64,000 nucleotides of DNA from Branchipolynoe longqiensis (Eukaryota > Annelida > Polychaeta > Phyllodocida > Polynoidae). The notes under the pieces are model-generated. The model did no database searches. It saw only the letters and a list, made by a program, of their open reading frames with translations, and was not told the DNA's origin. The stretch spans positions 72,515,543 to 72,579,542 of the forward strand of contig CM059193.1 of the NCBI GenBank assembly GCA_030323885.1, in the 5' to 3' direction. The translations under genes were made by a program, and so were the position numbers. Below, piece after piece: positions 32,625-43,700 of the stretch; position 1 is the stretch's first letter; every line of letters begins with the position of its first letter.

Positions 32625-32900
32625 TATATGTCCCAATAGAAGCATGCTACCCAATAGAAGCACACCCCCCATTTCAAGATTGAAAGCACGCCCAGATTTA
32701 CGATCATATTCGGACAGAAATGCACATAAAATAAGACAATCCCACTTTATCTCAGAGGCACGACAAAAGCAAATCCATGAAATAGAAGCTTTTTCTCCCG
32801 ACACAGAAGCTTCAATCAATGCCATGTTCGTCGCTCTGGTGCGGGAGACAAGAAAACATCGAAATATTGTTCTGGTTAGGTAAAGGCAGACTTCAGCTTT
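32625..32900 (+). mobile_element. TIR transposon (CCGTATATGTCC family), left part
   Basis: Starts TACTGTATATGTCCCAATAG, collinear with 28725-28880. It then departs from it into a frame reading EIEAFSPDTEASINAMFVAL followed by VRETRKHR. This could be interior sequence of a longer, possibly autonomous relative. I do not recognise a transposase domain. Confidence 0.55.
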
Positions 32901-33174
32901 CTGATGATATAATTTGAGGACCAGCATAAACTTGCTGTCAGTGTAACACAGAGACACAGCACAGACGCTGTCGCTGACACAAGCCAGAGGACTGGGTCCC
33001 TAATTTCGATGTCAGGTATGAGGAGGGTAATGCCGCGGTTCTTTTAGGTGCACGTGGAGCTATAGGGATCTGATAGGGAAGAATCATCACGCTGTGGACA
33101 GTGTTTATCTCCGGACTGTCTCAAGGGATCTCGTGAACTTAGAGAAAGCTTCCGGTCGAGTGGTGTGTCCCGTC

Positions 33175-33260
33175 CCGCGCAGGGGGGGGGGGGGCGAAGT
33201 GCATGATGGTACCCGCCCCTCCCCCACCTCAGCCGGAAGGGGGTTGGGGGAAGGGGGGAG
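33175..33260. repeat. G-run and C/G-rich stretch
   Basis: A run of 12 G (33183-33194) followed by alternating C-rich and G-rich segments on one strand, which could pair. No gene seen in 32900-33370. Confidence 0.5.
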
Positions 33261-33372
33261 AACCACTACAGAGCTTATTACACACGATAAAGGGTTTATC
33301 AATATCCATATCCATATATATATATATACATATTATAAAGTAGGTATACATAGAGTAAAATCTCTCTACGTA

Positions 33373-33565
33373 CAGTAAAATCTCTCTAAATCGACCAACC
33401 ATGGCACCGACTTTAAATGGTCCATTTAGGGAGGTGGTCAGTTTAATAAGTTTTTTTAAATCATTCCAATGGTATTGTATGGGCGATCATTTGGGTCCCA
33501 ATTAAAGCGATTGATATAGGGGAGTGGTCGATATTTGGAGGTGGTCAGTTAGAGAAGTTGTACTG
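33373..33565. mobile_element. Pogo/Tigger-like MITE (CAGTAAAACC family)
   Basis: 193 bp, ends CAGTAAAATCTCTCTAAATC and AGAGAAGTTGTACTG, TA on both sides. A further partial start (AGTAAAATCTCTCTACG) lies just upstream at about 33354. Confidence 0.85.
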
Positions 33566-33605
33566 TATGTAAATTAGTATATATATATATATTTCTATAA
33601 ATTAG

Positions 33606-33636
<31 letters not shown>

Positions 33637-33901
33637 ATATTTATATATAAAGCGAGTGGGACAGGCAAGAGGCTGAATTGTGACAGCTGAATAGGCCAGG
33701 TGACAGCACCAGGCAAGGCAGCGAATCTGTCCATTCAGCTGAGTTGTTAAGTGTCAATAGTTGTGAGGTGTCCAGACAAGGTGCCAAGCAGAGGCACTAT
33801 TTAAGGGTAATCAGTTTATGGATAATTATACTGACATAATGCTTATACAGCACATATATATATATGCATACTAATAAACATATCTGGCCCCAGTATAATA
33901 T

Positions 33902-34158
33902 GAGACTGTCTCAAAAGGTGCTAAGCAATATGGGACAAAACTTTGTCCATTGTAACGATCAACATACTATCTGCTTAAGCATTTGCTCAGGATAAACTGC
34001 TTTGTTTTTTACATGGTGTTTGATAATCCAAATAGAATGCATATATTGATTTGAAGCAAATGTCCTTGTGTTTTCAGTGTAACCGTTAATGTGCTGTTTT
34101 GTGTCAATCGTTACAATGGACAAAAAATAAAAGAGTTATCACCTTTTGAGACAGGCTC
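33902..34158. mobile_element. MITE with TIR GAG(A/C)CTGTCTCAAAAGGTG
   Basis: 257 bp. The left end GAGACTGTCTCAAAAGGTG pairs with the right end CACCTTTTGAGACAGGCTC. Subterminal TTGTCCATTGTAACGATCAA pairs with TCGTTACAATGGACAA. No coding capacity. Confidence 0.85.
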
Positions 34159-34389
34159 ATATACAGAAAGTGACATTGGCCTATAGGTAGGCTTATATCA
34201 CTTTATCAGTACTGGGCAAGGGATATTAATCACCATGGAGACTTTTATCACTGAAATTAAGGCACATCACTAAATTATAGTACAGCGCTCTCATCTGAGT
34301 AAAGCTGGATCCAACTATATTCGCATTGCTCATCCGATTCCTGACTGCAAGTGTAAGGATTCCCACTAGCAAATCGCAAACTCTTTTAC

Positions 34390-34670
34390 TTTATGGTCAC
34401 GTTTATTCCCTCACACAAAATGGCTGCCGTTCAACTTCCGGGCGGAGTCTCTGCCCTCCACAAGTAACCATGAGGAACTGAGGGACCGCCGGGATGAGCA
34501 ATGGCGGTACTCACGCTACCCCTGGGGGTTTGACTGTCAAAACAAACTATGGATGTCAAACCCCCCTATTATCGCCCACCATTATTACTCGGCGGATGTA
34601 CCCGTGCTGCCACCACCGCCATGAACCTGTCCAATGACCAGCTCCGGCAGGGTGGATGGGCACTGCATCG
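34390..34670. promoter_or_regulatory. Promoter-like patch with hairpin
   Basis: AAAATGGCTGCCG (YY1-like) and ACTTCCGGG (ETS-like) lie about 10 bp apart near 34417-34443. An 11-bp inverted repeat GGGGGTTTGAC/GTCAAACCCCC (34524-34534 and 34555-34565) follows. The patch is less AT-rich than its surroundings. No gene start is identified downstream, where a SINE lies. Confidence 0.3.
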
Positions 34671-34680
34671 ACTGACTTTA

Positions 34681-35017
34681 TCAGACGCGGTGGCTGAATC
34701 AGTAGAGCACAGGCTTCCCCTGTTGAAGGAGGGGAGTTCGAATCTGAGCCGAGTCAAACCAATGACTTATAAAATTGATACTTGTTGCTTCATAGCCTGG
34801 CGTTCGACATTAATAGGATAGGACAAAGACTGGTTAGCAATAGTACACCGTCAGGATAATGTGGCTGTGTGGGATATCGGGTCATAGTACCAGCAGCCTG
34901 GTCTCCCAGTGGGGCAACACTATAAAGTTGCTATGAGTGTGTACTGTCACAAGTCATTACCTATCCTGATATGACCATAGATGTTATTAGGACATAAAAC
35001 AATAACAAACAAAACAG
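34681..35017 (+). mobile_element. SINE, head A, with perfect TSD
   Basis: Flanked by CGACTGACTTTA at 34669-34680 and 35018-35029. Head GCGGTGGCTGAATCAGTAGA, B-box GAGTTCGAATCTG, body and tail complete. Confidence 0.9.
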
Positions 35018-35036
35018 CGACTGACTTTAGACGTGG

Positions 35037-35275
35037 GCCGCTGGGCGGGAAGGGGAGAGGGAGGGAGTGGGGGGAGTGGAAGGGGGGGAGGAGGGAGGGG
35101 GGAGGGAGGGAGAGTGAGAGGGGGGTGGGGAGGAGGGAGGGAGGAGGGTGGGAGGGAGGGAGAGTGGGAATGAGGGAGGGAGAGTGGGTGGGAGCAAGGG
35201 AGAGTGGGTGAGAGGAAGGGAGAGTGGGTGGGAGGGAGGGAGGGAGGAAGGGAGAGGGAGAGGAGAGAGAGGACG
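35037..35275. repeat. G-rich polypurine tract
   Basis: GGGAGGGAGAGTGGGTGG-type units. Low-complexity frames on both strands. Confidence 0.9.
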
Positions 35276-35524
35276 GAAGTGCATTGCTGAGCCTGCAAAG
35301 GGTAGAAGGCCACTGGGGAGTGATTATGAACTTAAAGGGTGTGAATTTTCAGTGAGAACTGAGTGCTTCAGGTGTGAACATCCTCGTAGCCTTCATAGCA
35401 AACAGGCTGCATTATGAATAGGTGTAAGTGAGCACAGAATGAGGCAGAGGGGGAAGTTAATTACCATGAGGTTAACTAGTAGACGAATTCCACTACCAAT
35501 CCGCCCACTGGTGGCAATGTAAGA

Positions 35525-35662
35525 GGGTTATTCTCTCAAACTGGGCGCCATATATTCAGTTTCCATGTTACGATGGTGATAATTCATGCTTTCTTTTATC
35601 TGTTGCAAGTCAAATAATTATTGTTGCCACTGTGTATTAGTTATGTTATCAATGGCACGTGT
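35525..35662 (+). repeat. Dispersed repeat, copy 2
   Basis: Collinear with 6012-6150; lies directly upstream of the duplicated block that starts near 35671. Confidence 0.6.
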
Positions 35663-35670
35663 ATATATAA

Positions 35671-36060
35671 ACAAGAATTATATACAAGAAAGGGAAATGA
35701 GGTACATACTGTTTGCGAACTGCTCATGAAAGAGTTGATGCGTTAATATACAACGTGTTATATCTTTACACTCACCATTACGGCGCTATTAGAACGTGTT
35801 GCTATATAACAGCCACTTTATTTTTACCTACACTTAATTCCCCTGCTATGACCATGACCTAATTATTATTATTGGTCGCAATTGCCTTGGTTTAAGTGTG
35901 TTTTCTTGTGTGTGGGTGTTTTTAGGGGGCTTTTTTTAAATTTTGTTTTAAGCAACTAAATGGGAAGAACATACGGGCTGGGTATGAGAGGACTGTAAAT
36001 GGACTCCCCTTTCAATGCGATCAGTATCTAGAATTGATCAACTGTTGCTATGGAGCAAGG
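35671..36060 (+). repeat. Tandem duplication, copy 1 (uninterrupted)
   Basis: Runs from ATATATAAACAAGAATTATA through TTCACTCACC-like, CCACTTTATTTTTACCTACA and GGGGGCTTTTTTTAAATTTTG to TTGCTATGGAG. Matches 36175-36325 plus 38415-38668 in order, with scattered differences. Confidence 0.85.
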
Positions 36061-36325
36061 CAGGGTACAGTATGCACACTATGGTGCTTGTTCAAAGGGT
36101 CATGAGAATTGTGAGTCAGCACATTTGTGTTAGTCATGTTACTTTACTACCCCTTTAGCATATTAACCTACCAGCATTTATATATAAAAAAGGAATTATA
36201 TACAAGAAAGGGAAATGAGGTACATACTGTGCGCGAACTGGTCATGAAAGAGTTCATGCGTTAATATACGTGTTTTATCTTTACATTCACCATTACGGTG
36301 CTTTTAGAACAGGTTGCTATAAAAC

Positions 36326-38414
36326 GGAAGTTGCTATAAGTCCGGAAACACATACCGACAAAGACAATCCATCCGGATGCAAGAACCAGGCCACTGTGGA
36401 TGAACAAAGAAGTGTCTACCAAAGTTATACTCAAACAACGAGCTTGGAGGAAATACACTGCTACAAGAAGCTCTGATAGACACAAAATATATGCCAAACT
36501 CAGAAACCAGGTACGATGGAAGTCACGTAAGGCTATAAGAAACTTTGAGAAACTCATTGCCCAAGAAGCCAAGGAAAATCCAAAATCATTTTGGGCATAT
36601 ATAAACTCTAAGATGAAAACCACGAGTGGAATAGATGAACTGGAACAACCAGATGGGAGCCGAGCTTCAAAGGATATTGATAAAGCAGAGGTATTAAATA
36701 GTTTTTTCTCAGGAGTTTTCACTAGAGAGGATGTTAACACAGTACCCCTGGTACAGAAATGCAAATTGGTGAAGGACTTCCCTGAGGTGCTATTCACACC
36801 AGACATTGTTAAAAAAAAGCTGGACACACTCAAAACAGGCAAATCACCTGGACCTGACGGAGTACATCCAAAAGTGCTGAAGGAATTGAGTGTGGTGCTT
36901 GCAAAACCACTGGCTATAATTTTCAATAAGTCATTTGAATCTGGTTGCCTACCCAATGAATGGAAAATAGCAAATGTTATCCCAATTTTCAAAAAAGGAA
37001 ACTGGCATTCTCCAGCAAATTATAGGCCAGTAAGCCTCACATCTATAGTATGCAAAGTAATGAAAAGTATCATCAGAGAGCACATGCTAAGCCATATGCT
37101 AGAGAAAAATTGATGTCGGACCACCAACATGGGTTTCTACCAAAGAAATCAACAATTACGCAGCTACTAGAAACCTTGGAAATATGGACCGACGCAATGG
37201 ATAGGGGGGAATCACTAGATACTATATACTTAGATTTCATGAAGGCATTTGATACTGTCCCCCACCAGAGGCTAGCTACCAAGTTACAAAACTATGGCAT
37301 TGAAGGAAATACTCTGAGATGGATCCAAAGTCTTTTGACTGGAAGGAAACCGCAAGTCGTAGTAAATGGCAGTAAATCTTCCCTCAAAGAGGTTCTCAGT
37401 GGGATACCTCAAGGGAGCGTCCTGGGTCCTATTCTGTTCGTCATTTTCATCAATGACCTGCCAGAGATTGTATCATGTGGGATAAAATTATTTGCAAATG
37501 ACGCAAAGATCTACCGAACTGTGAATTCCACGGAAGACTGTGCTGATCTGCAAAAGGACCTGCTGGAAATGGAGAATTGGGCCAAGCAGTGGCAGATGAA
37601 GTTCCATCCGAATAAATGCCAGGTCATGCGAATAGGGAGACACCACCCAGACTATACATATGTTATGCATGAAAATTCTACTGGCCAGCCACTAAATCTC
37701 GAAGAGAGTGAGGTAGAGAAAGATTTAGGAGTATTTGTAGACAATAGGCTAAGTTTCTCTGAGCACATACGACAAACCATATCCAAAGCTAATAAGATTG
37801 TGGGAATGCTTCGCAGAACCTTCAAATACTTGGACGAAAAGATGCTGATCACATTGTACAAGAGCCAAGTATGGCCAATACTAGAGTATGGAGTCACTAT
37901 ATGGCACCCAATGTTGAAGAAGGATATTAAATCCATTGAAGCTGTTCAGAGAAGGTTAACTAAGCTAGTGCCACATCTGAAGGACCTTAGTTATCCAGAC
38001 AGACTCAGGAGACTCAAGTTACCAAGCCTCACATACAGAAGATTTCGTGGGGACATGATCAACACATGGAAGTTCCTGAATGCTGAGTATAATGTGGATA
38101 AGGCCTTGCTATTCAGACGCATAAAGGGAAGCAATACCAGAGGTCACTCCAAGAAGCTTTTCAAGCCAAGGTACAACAGCTCACTCAGAGGGGCCTTCTT
38201 TTCATAGCGAGTGATAAACATGTGGAATGAGCTACCGGAAGAAGCGGTGGAAGCAGCTACCATGAATCAATTCAAGAATGCGCTGGACAGGGCCTGGGCC
38301 AGAGAAACATTCCTGTACGATTTTGAGGCTGCATACCATTAGAGCTGAGAGCTACGAGCTTTGTATAGGCTATCACGAGCCTGCATCAAAGAAGAGGATA
38401 ATAATAATAATAAT
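36326..38414 (+). mobile_element. CR1-like LINE, 5'-truncated
   Basis: About 2.09 kb, starting in the linker between endonuclease and RT and ending in a short (ATA)n tail (38397-38416). The boundaries are fixed by the empty site in the neighbouring duplicate. An ATAAAAC-like duplication flanks it. Confidence 0.9.
36400..38341 (+). pseudogene. CR1-like ORF2 reverse transcriptase, broken
   Basis: Covers the RT of a CR1-type ORF2, which would reverse-transcribe LINE RNA at the target. The first frame (to 37113) has NPKSFWAYINSK, the GKSPGPDGVHPKVLK block and WKIANVIPIFKKG. A frameshift near 37100 leads to the second frame (to 38207), with DFMKAFDTVPH, SGIPQGSVLGPILF and the active-site block. 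That block reads FANDAK (37491-37508) instead of FADDAK, so a catalytic Asp is Asn. The thumb and C-terminal domain follow. A TAG at 38205-38207 interrupts FFS/RVINMWNELP, and the frame then reads to about 38341. Endonuclease and ORF1 are absent. Confidence 0.9.
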
Positions 38415-38654
38415 AAAAACAGACACTTTATTTTTACCTCCACATAATTCCCGTGCTTTGACTATTACCTAATTATTATTATTGGTTGCAATTGCCTTGC
38501 TTTAAGTGTATTTTGTTGTGTTTGTGTGTTTTTTGGGGGGCTTTTTTTAAATTTTGTTTTAGGCAAACTAAAACTGAAGAACATATTAGAGGACTGTAAA
38601 TGGCGACTTATATTGAACTCTCCTTTCATTGCGATCGGTGTCCAGAATTGATTA

Positions 38655-38794
38655 GCTGTTGCCATGGAGATGATGATGGTGGTTGTAGTGGTGGCGACAG
38701 CGACAGCGACAATGACGATAATGACAACGATGATGGTGGTGATGATGACTATGGTGGTGTTGATGGTGATGATGGTCATGGTCATAGTGGTAGT

Positions 38795-38825
<31 letters not shown>

Positions 38826-38835
38826 ATAGATTAAC
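38655..38835. repeat. (GATGGT)n-type microsatellite
   Basis: GATGATGGTGGT and GACGATAATGAC units. Frames of Asp/Gly or His on either strand are artefacts. Bases 38836-39060 show no gene. Confidence 0.9.
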
Positions 38836-39063
38836 ACAAAGTACAGTGAAAGCTGGATTTTGGACTATTTGCAATCTACAAACAATTAGAAGCCATAAAA
38901 AAGAAGCAAGAAAATCCAAAATTATTACTCAAACAAAATTCTAAAGATTTGAATCAAATTGGACTACTGCTGGCCAGCAGTGAAAAGAAGTGCTAACACA
39001 CTTATCCATTATGAGCGGGGCAAATAAATTCATCACAAAATTATTTTTTTAATGATGATGATC

Positions 39064-39632
39064 TTAGCTGTCCGCCCCCCCCGCCCCCACTCTACCCCCC
39101 CGCCCCCACTCTGTCCGCCCCCCGCCCCCACTCTGTCCGCCCCCCGCCCCCACTCTGTCCGCCCCCCCTCCCCGCCCCCACTCTACCCCCCCGCCCCCAC
39201 TCTTCCCCCACCACTCTACCCCCCCCCGCCCCCACCTCCCGTTTTGGTAGATTGTGGGGTTCGAACCCTGGGAGTCAAACCCGCCCCCACTCAAACCCCC
39301 CCCCCCGCCCCACTCTGTCCGCCCCCCCCGCCCCCACTCTACAACCCCCCCCCCCCCCCCCGCCCCCACTCTGTCCGCCCCCGCCCCCACTCTACCCCCC
39401 CACACTCTGTGTCCGCCCCCCCCCCCCCCACTCTGTCTGCCCCCCCCCGCCCCCACTCTACCCCCCCCCCCCCCCACTCTGTCCGCCCCCCCCCCCGCCC
39501 CCACTCTGTCCGCCCCCCCACTCTGTCCGCCCCCCACTCTCCCCCCCCCCACTCTACCCCCCCCCACTCCCCCCCCCCCCCCCCCCCCCACCGCCCCCAC
39601 TCTGTCAGCCCCCCGGCCCCCACTCTACCGCC
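39064..39632. repeat. C-rich minisatellite (CGCCCCCACTCTGTC)n
   Basis: Units of about 19-23 bp, CGCCCCCACTCTGTCCGCCC alternating with ..CACTCTACCCCCC. It swallows a SINE-B head fragment (39234-39290, GTTTTGGTAGATTGTGGGGT..GGGAGTCAAACC). The same unit reappears beyond the gypsy element at 44555-44592. Confidence 0.9.
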
Positions 39633-39759
39633 TGTAAAGTACGAGTCGACACCTTGAGTTCCAGTTAGTAACTGACTTTATTTGAGTACCGTCACCATTG
39701 GTTACAATCCATATATCGCTGGTTCCCCGTACCTGCCGGATTGGCCTAGATACATCACA
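39633..39759 (-). repeat. 3' LTR, 127 bp
   Basis: Starts TGTAAAGTACGAG and ends GATACATCACA on the + strand, so it has the canonical TG..CA ends. Read on the minus strand it contains CTCAAATAAAGTC, a likely poly(A) signal. Confidence 0.85.
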
Positions 39760-39770
39760 TCTCCCCTTTT
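39760..39770 (-). other. Polypurine tract
   Basis: AAAAGGGGAGA on the minus strand, immediately upstream of the 3' LTR. This is the expected plus-strand primer site and fixes the LTR edge. Confidence 0.8.
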
Positions 39771-40715
39771 ATATATATATATATATTTTTAATGAATCAA
39801 TAAAGAACCGGTCACCATCCGTAAAGGAAAGCGACATGTACTTAACCTAACTTATGACTATTACATGCTTGTGACAAAGTACTTGAGTTATGTGTGTAGA
39901 ATCTGTGTGACAAACACACAACAGCTCGCCTGCGAAACTACACGTTGTGATAAATACAACAATAATTTCATTACCCTCACAATTGTGCAATGTCCCTCTT
40001 TTAACTTATTGTAACTTAAAAGTATCGTTAATCACAGATCCTTTATTTCATTCAATTCTTAATATTAATATAAACAATGTATATTATCATAATACCTTAG
40101 CCATTTTACCTAAATGGTTAAAATTTATTTTGTATTTCCTGAACGTGCAACAGACCTGTACTATATAAATTACACGTTAATCACAGATCCTTTATTTCAT
40201 TTATTCTTAATATTAATATAAACAATGTATATTATCATAATACCTTAGCCATTTTACCTAAACGGTTCAAATTTATTTTGTATTTCCTGAACGTGCAACA
40301 GACCTGTACTATATAAATTACACGATCATGCCATACATACATGTTAAAAACGCATGTTTAAATGTAACTGTTCAACAAATGTACATATTGGTTTTACAGA
40401 ATACCTGTATACTGTTACATTTAAATTAGGTACAGTACCATTTCTATGTCTAGCAATGAATAAATAACACCTATTATTCTCTGTTAATTATGTACTTTGA
40501 CTATACGTGCAATGTGAAGGTATTTTGTCGGAAAGTAAATTATTTACATGCATTTCAGAAACCCATCCTGTTTACCGGGCGAACCTCTCGACCGTATCTA
40601 GTCGTATGTGGAGTCTTTACGACCGACTTAGTTTGTTGTGTGTCTAGTGTTGCATCAACCATCTCTGAATTAAAAATGTGCCGTCGGTTTCTTTTTATTA
40701 AATGATTCTGTGCAT
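39771..40715 (-). other. Gypsy 3' non-coding region with 149-bp tandem duplication
   Basis: AT-rich region between the pol stop and the polypurine tract. CGTTAATCACAGATCCTTTA..AATTACA occurs at 40026-40174 and 40175-40323. I see no envelope-like frame. Confidence 0.75.
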
Positions 40716-43700
40716 TTAGGATAAGGTAGTCACGTGGACCTGGTGTACCTGCCCGTATAATTTTCCCAACCTGCCACTCTCCTCTGTGGTCGGATATCTC
40801 ACCCTATTGCCAATGTTTAACTTTTTGTGTTCCGGCCCTGCATTTTTATCATAGTAATTCTTTTGTAACTGTTGTCTGTGACGGATTTTGCCCTGTTTTT
40901 AGTTATTTTATCTAAGATGAGAATTTTTTATCTCAGAGTACGAGACATTAGTAACTGAGCTGGAGAAACACCCACGCCCTGCAAAGTTGTATTCCTATAA
41001 TTTAGTAATGCTATGTTGATGTCCCTATTGTCGACTAGTGATTTTTTTATCATTCGTTTGATAGTCTGTACGTATCTCTCCACTTGACCGTTACTTTGTG
41101 TATACATCGGATTTGAGAATATGGGGATAAATTCATATTCAGTTGCAAAACGCAAATACTCCGCACTGTTGAATTGTGGCCCATTGTCGGAAACCACATA
41201 TCTGGGTATTCCGTATCTACTAAAAACTTACTTCATAGCAGCTATTATAGACAGACTTGTTGTACTTGTTAATTCCACAACTTCCGGGAATTTTGTATAG
41301 TAATCGACTAACAGTAAATATGTAAAGTTTTCGACATAGAACAGATCAACTCCGACTTTAGAATAGGGTATATCGATTATTTCATGGTTAATCAAAGGTT
41401 CAGCGGCCTGTTTATTCCGAAAACCCTGACATATCTGGTAGCGTGATACCTTGTCCTCAACTTGCTTACTCAGACCCGGCCAGAAAATTGTATCCCACGC
41501 CAACTGCTTGCATTTAACTATTCCCAAATGGGATTCATGTAATCTTTCTAACATGTTCTTTTGTAACGGCCCAGGGATAACTGTGCGGTTGTCTTTGAGT
41601 AAGATATTATCTTGTATTGTCATGTCGTATCGGTACGTGAAAAATGGTTTCACCGTGGGGTGTAAACCCCTATCATGTTTGGGCCATCCCTGTTTAGTGA
41701 ACAACATAACCCTCTGTAGGGTCCTGTCTTTTGCTACCTCTATTTTGATTTTGTCTAAGATGTTATTGTCCATGTCCAGAGCTGCCACCGTCATTTCGTC
41801 GTCGAATAACTCATCAGGGCTTGTTACTGTTGTATGTGCCCTGGATAATGCGTCTGCAAAAAACATTAGGGGGCCTGTAATATGGACAACAGAGATGTCA
41901 TAATTTTGTAAATGCATTCTCATGCGCTGCATTCTTGCAGACAATGTGTGTATTGGCTTGTTCATAATGGCTACCAAAGGTTTGTGATCCGTCTCAACAG
42001 TTATACTTTTTCCAAATATATACTCGTGAAACTTTTTACAACCAAAACAAATCGCTAGCAATTCCTTTTCTATTACAGCGTAATTAGATTGGGTTTTATC
42101 TAATGCTTTCGACGCCATGGCAACTGGCCTTTGGTCCTGAAATAATGTAGCGCCAAGTCCAGACTTGGAAGCATCTACTTGCAAAACTATGTCTTTCTTG
42201 ACATCGAAATATGTAAGTAAAGGGGCTTTCATTAGTAGCTGTTTAAGAGTTTCAAATGATTTTATTTGTTCTGTCTGCCAGTGCCATGCGACATCCTTTC
42301 CTAGGACGACCCGTAAAGGTTTGGTTAATTCCGCCATGTTCGGTATAAATTTACTTACGTACCCCACCATCCCCAGGAACCTTTGTACCGCTTTTTTGTC
42401 TTGGGGTGTTGGCAAATCAATAATGGCCTGAATATGTTCCTTGTTCGGCAACAATCCATTTGAGGTGATCAAATGACCAACATAATTAACCTGCGATTTA
42501 CAAATTACAGACTTCTTGGGGTTAAGTTTCAAATTGAATTTTCTGGCTCTCTCAAAGACTTTTCTCTGTCTACTGTTGTGTTCAACAATATCTTTGCCAT
42601 AAATCAAAATGTCATCTGTGATCACATTAACACCTTCTAACCCTCCTAGGATACCATTCATTTCTTTGAGAAATATGTCGCCAGCTGTTTTTATTCCAAA
42701 AGGTAAACGTGTATATCTATATCTACTCCATGGTGTGTTGAACGTGCATAACTGGGAACTTTCTTCATCCAATTCGATTTGCCAATACCCGCTATTAGCA
42801 TCGATTACTGAGAATATTTTGGCTCCACTTGTGTTTGCAACTACCTCCTCAACTGTGCGGGTGGGGTAAGGGCCCCTTAAAATTGCTTTATTTAATTTTG
42901 TAGGATCCAAACAAATTCGTATTTTGTTAGGTTTCCTCACAATAGTAATGGAACTGACCCATGGAGTTGGTGATGTTTGTTTCACAATTACTCCTAATTC
43001 TAACATTCTATCCAACTCCTTACGTACATCGTGAATTATTGCATGGGGAATTCTCCGAGGTGCATCAACAACAGGGGGTACTTTTGTATCAACATGAATG
43101 TGAGCCCCCACCTTTATTTTACCAAGACCTTTAAATACATCAGCAAAAATATTTACCAGGTCACTAGCACTTGTATCTGGGCTGATGCTCGTCGACACGG
43201 AATCCACTCTGGTTACTAAGTTCAGGTCGACACATGCAGTCTTGCCGAGAAGGGGTGTCCCTTCCCTCGTTATCTGGAACTTGAGATGATGTCCTTGGAT
43301 CTCTATCCATGACACTCCAACCGGTTGGATGCGGTGACCAGAATACGTGACAAGGTGACATCGTGATGGATACATGGTTAAACCACCGATCTTGTCGTAG
43401 ACCTCCCTCGGGATTATATTCGCCTGGGAACCAGTGTCTAGCTTGAACTTGATCATCGTGTTGTGCACCAGTATATCAGCAAACCACAAACTATTTTGAT
43501 CAGCATCATCGTCGTTCACCGCACCCACGAACAAATCACATTCCACATCTTGTTGTCTGCTATCACGTATCCACTCCTCCTGTTCATCGGGACGTTCGAC
43601 GGTCAACTCATCCACAACCGTTCTCCGCTTCAAAACACCATGACACAGTTTTATGAAATGACCTGTTTTCTTGCAGGCCAGGCACTGCCTGTCCCTAGCA

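Larger units (their letters stand above)
36175..38668 (+). repeat. Tandem duplication, copy 2, split by a LINE
   Basis: The left part 36175-36325 ends GGTTGCTATAAAAC and the right part resumes at about 38415 with AACAGACACTTTATTTTTAC. Copy 1 shows the empty site (GTTGCTATATAACAGCCACT). Confidence 0.85.

Noticed and set aside
38641..38944. Asp/Gly-rich frame resembling a calcium-binding protein.
   Set aside because: Generated by the (GATGGT)n microsatellite, as is the similar frame at 45079-45453.
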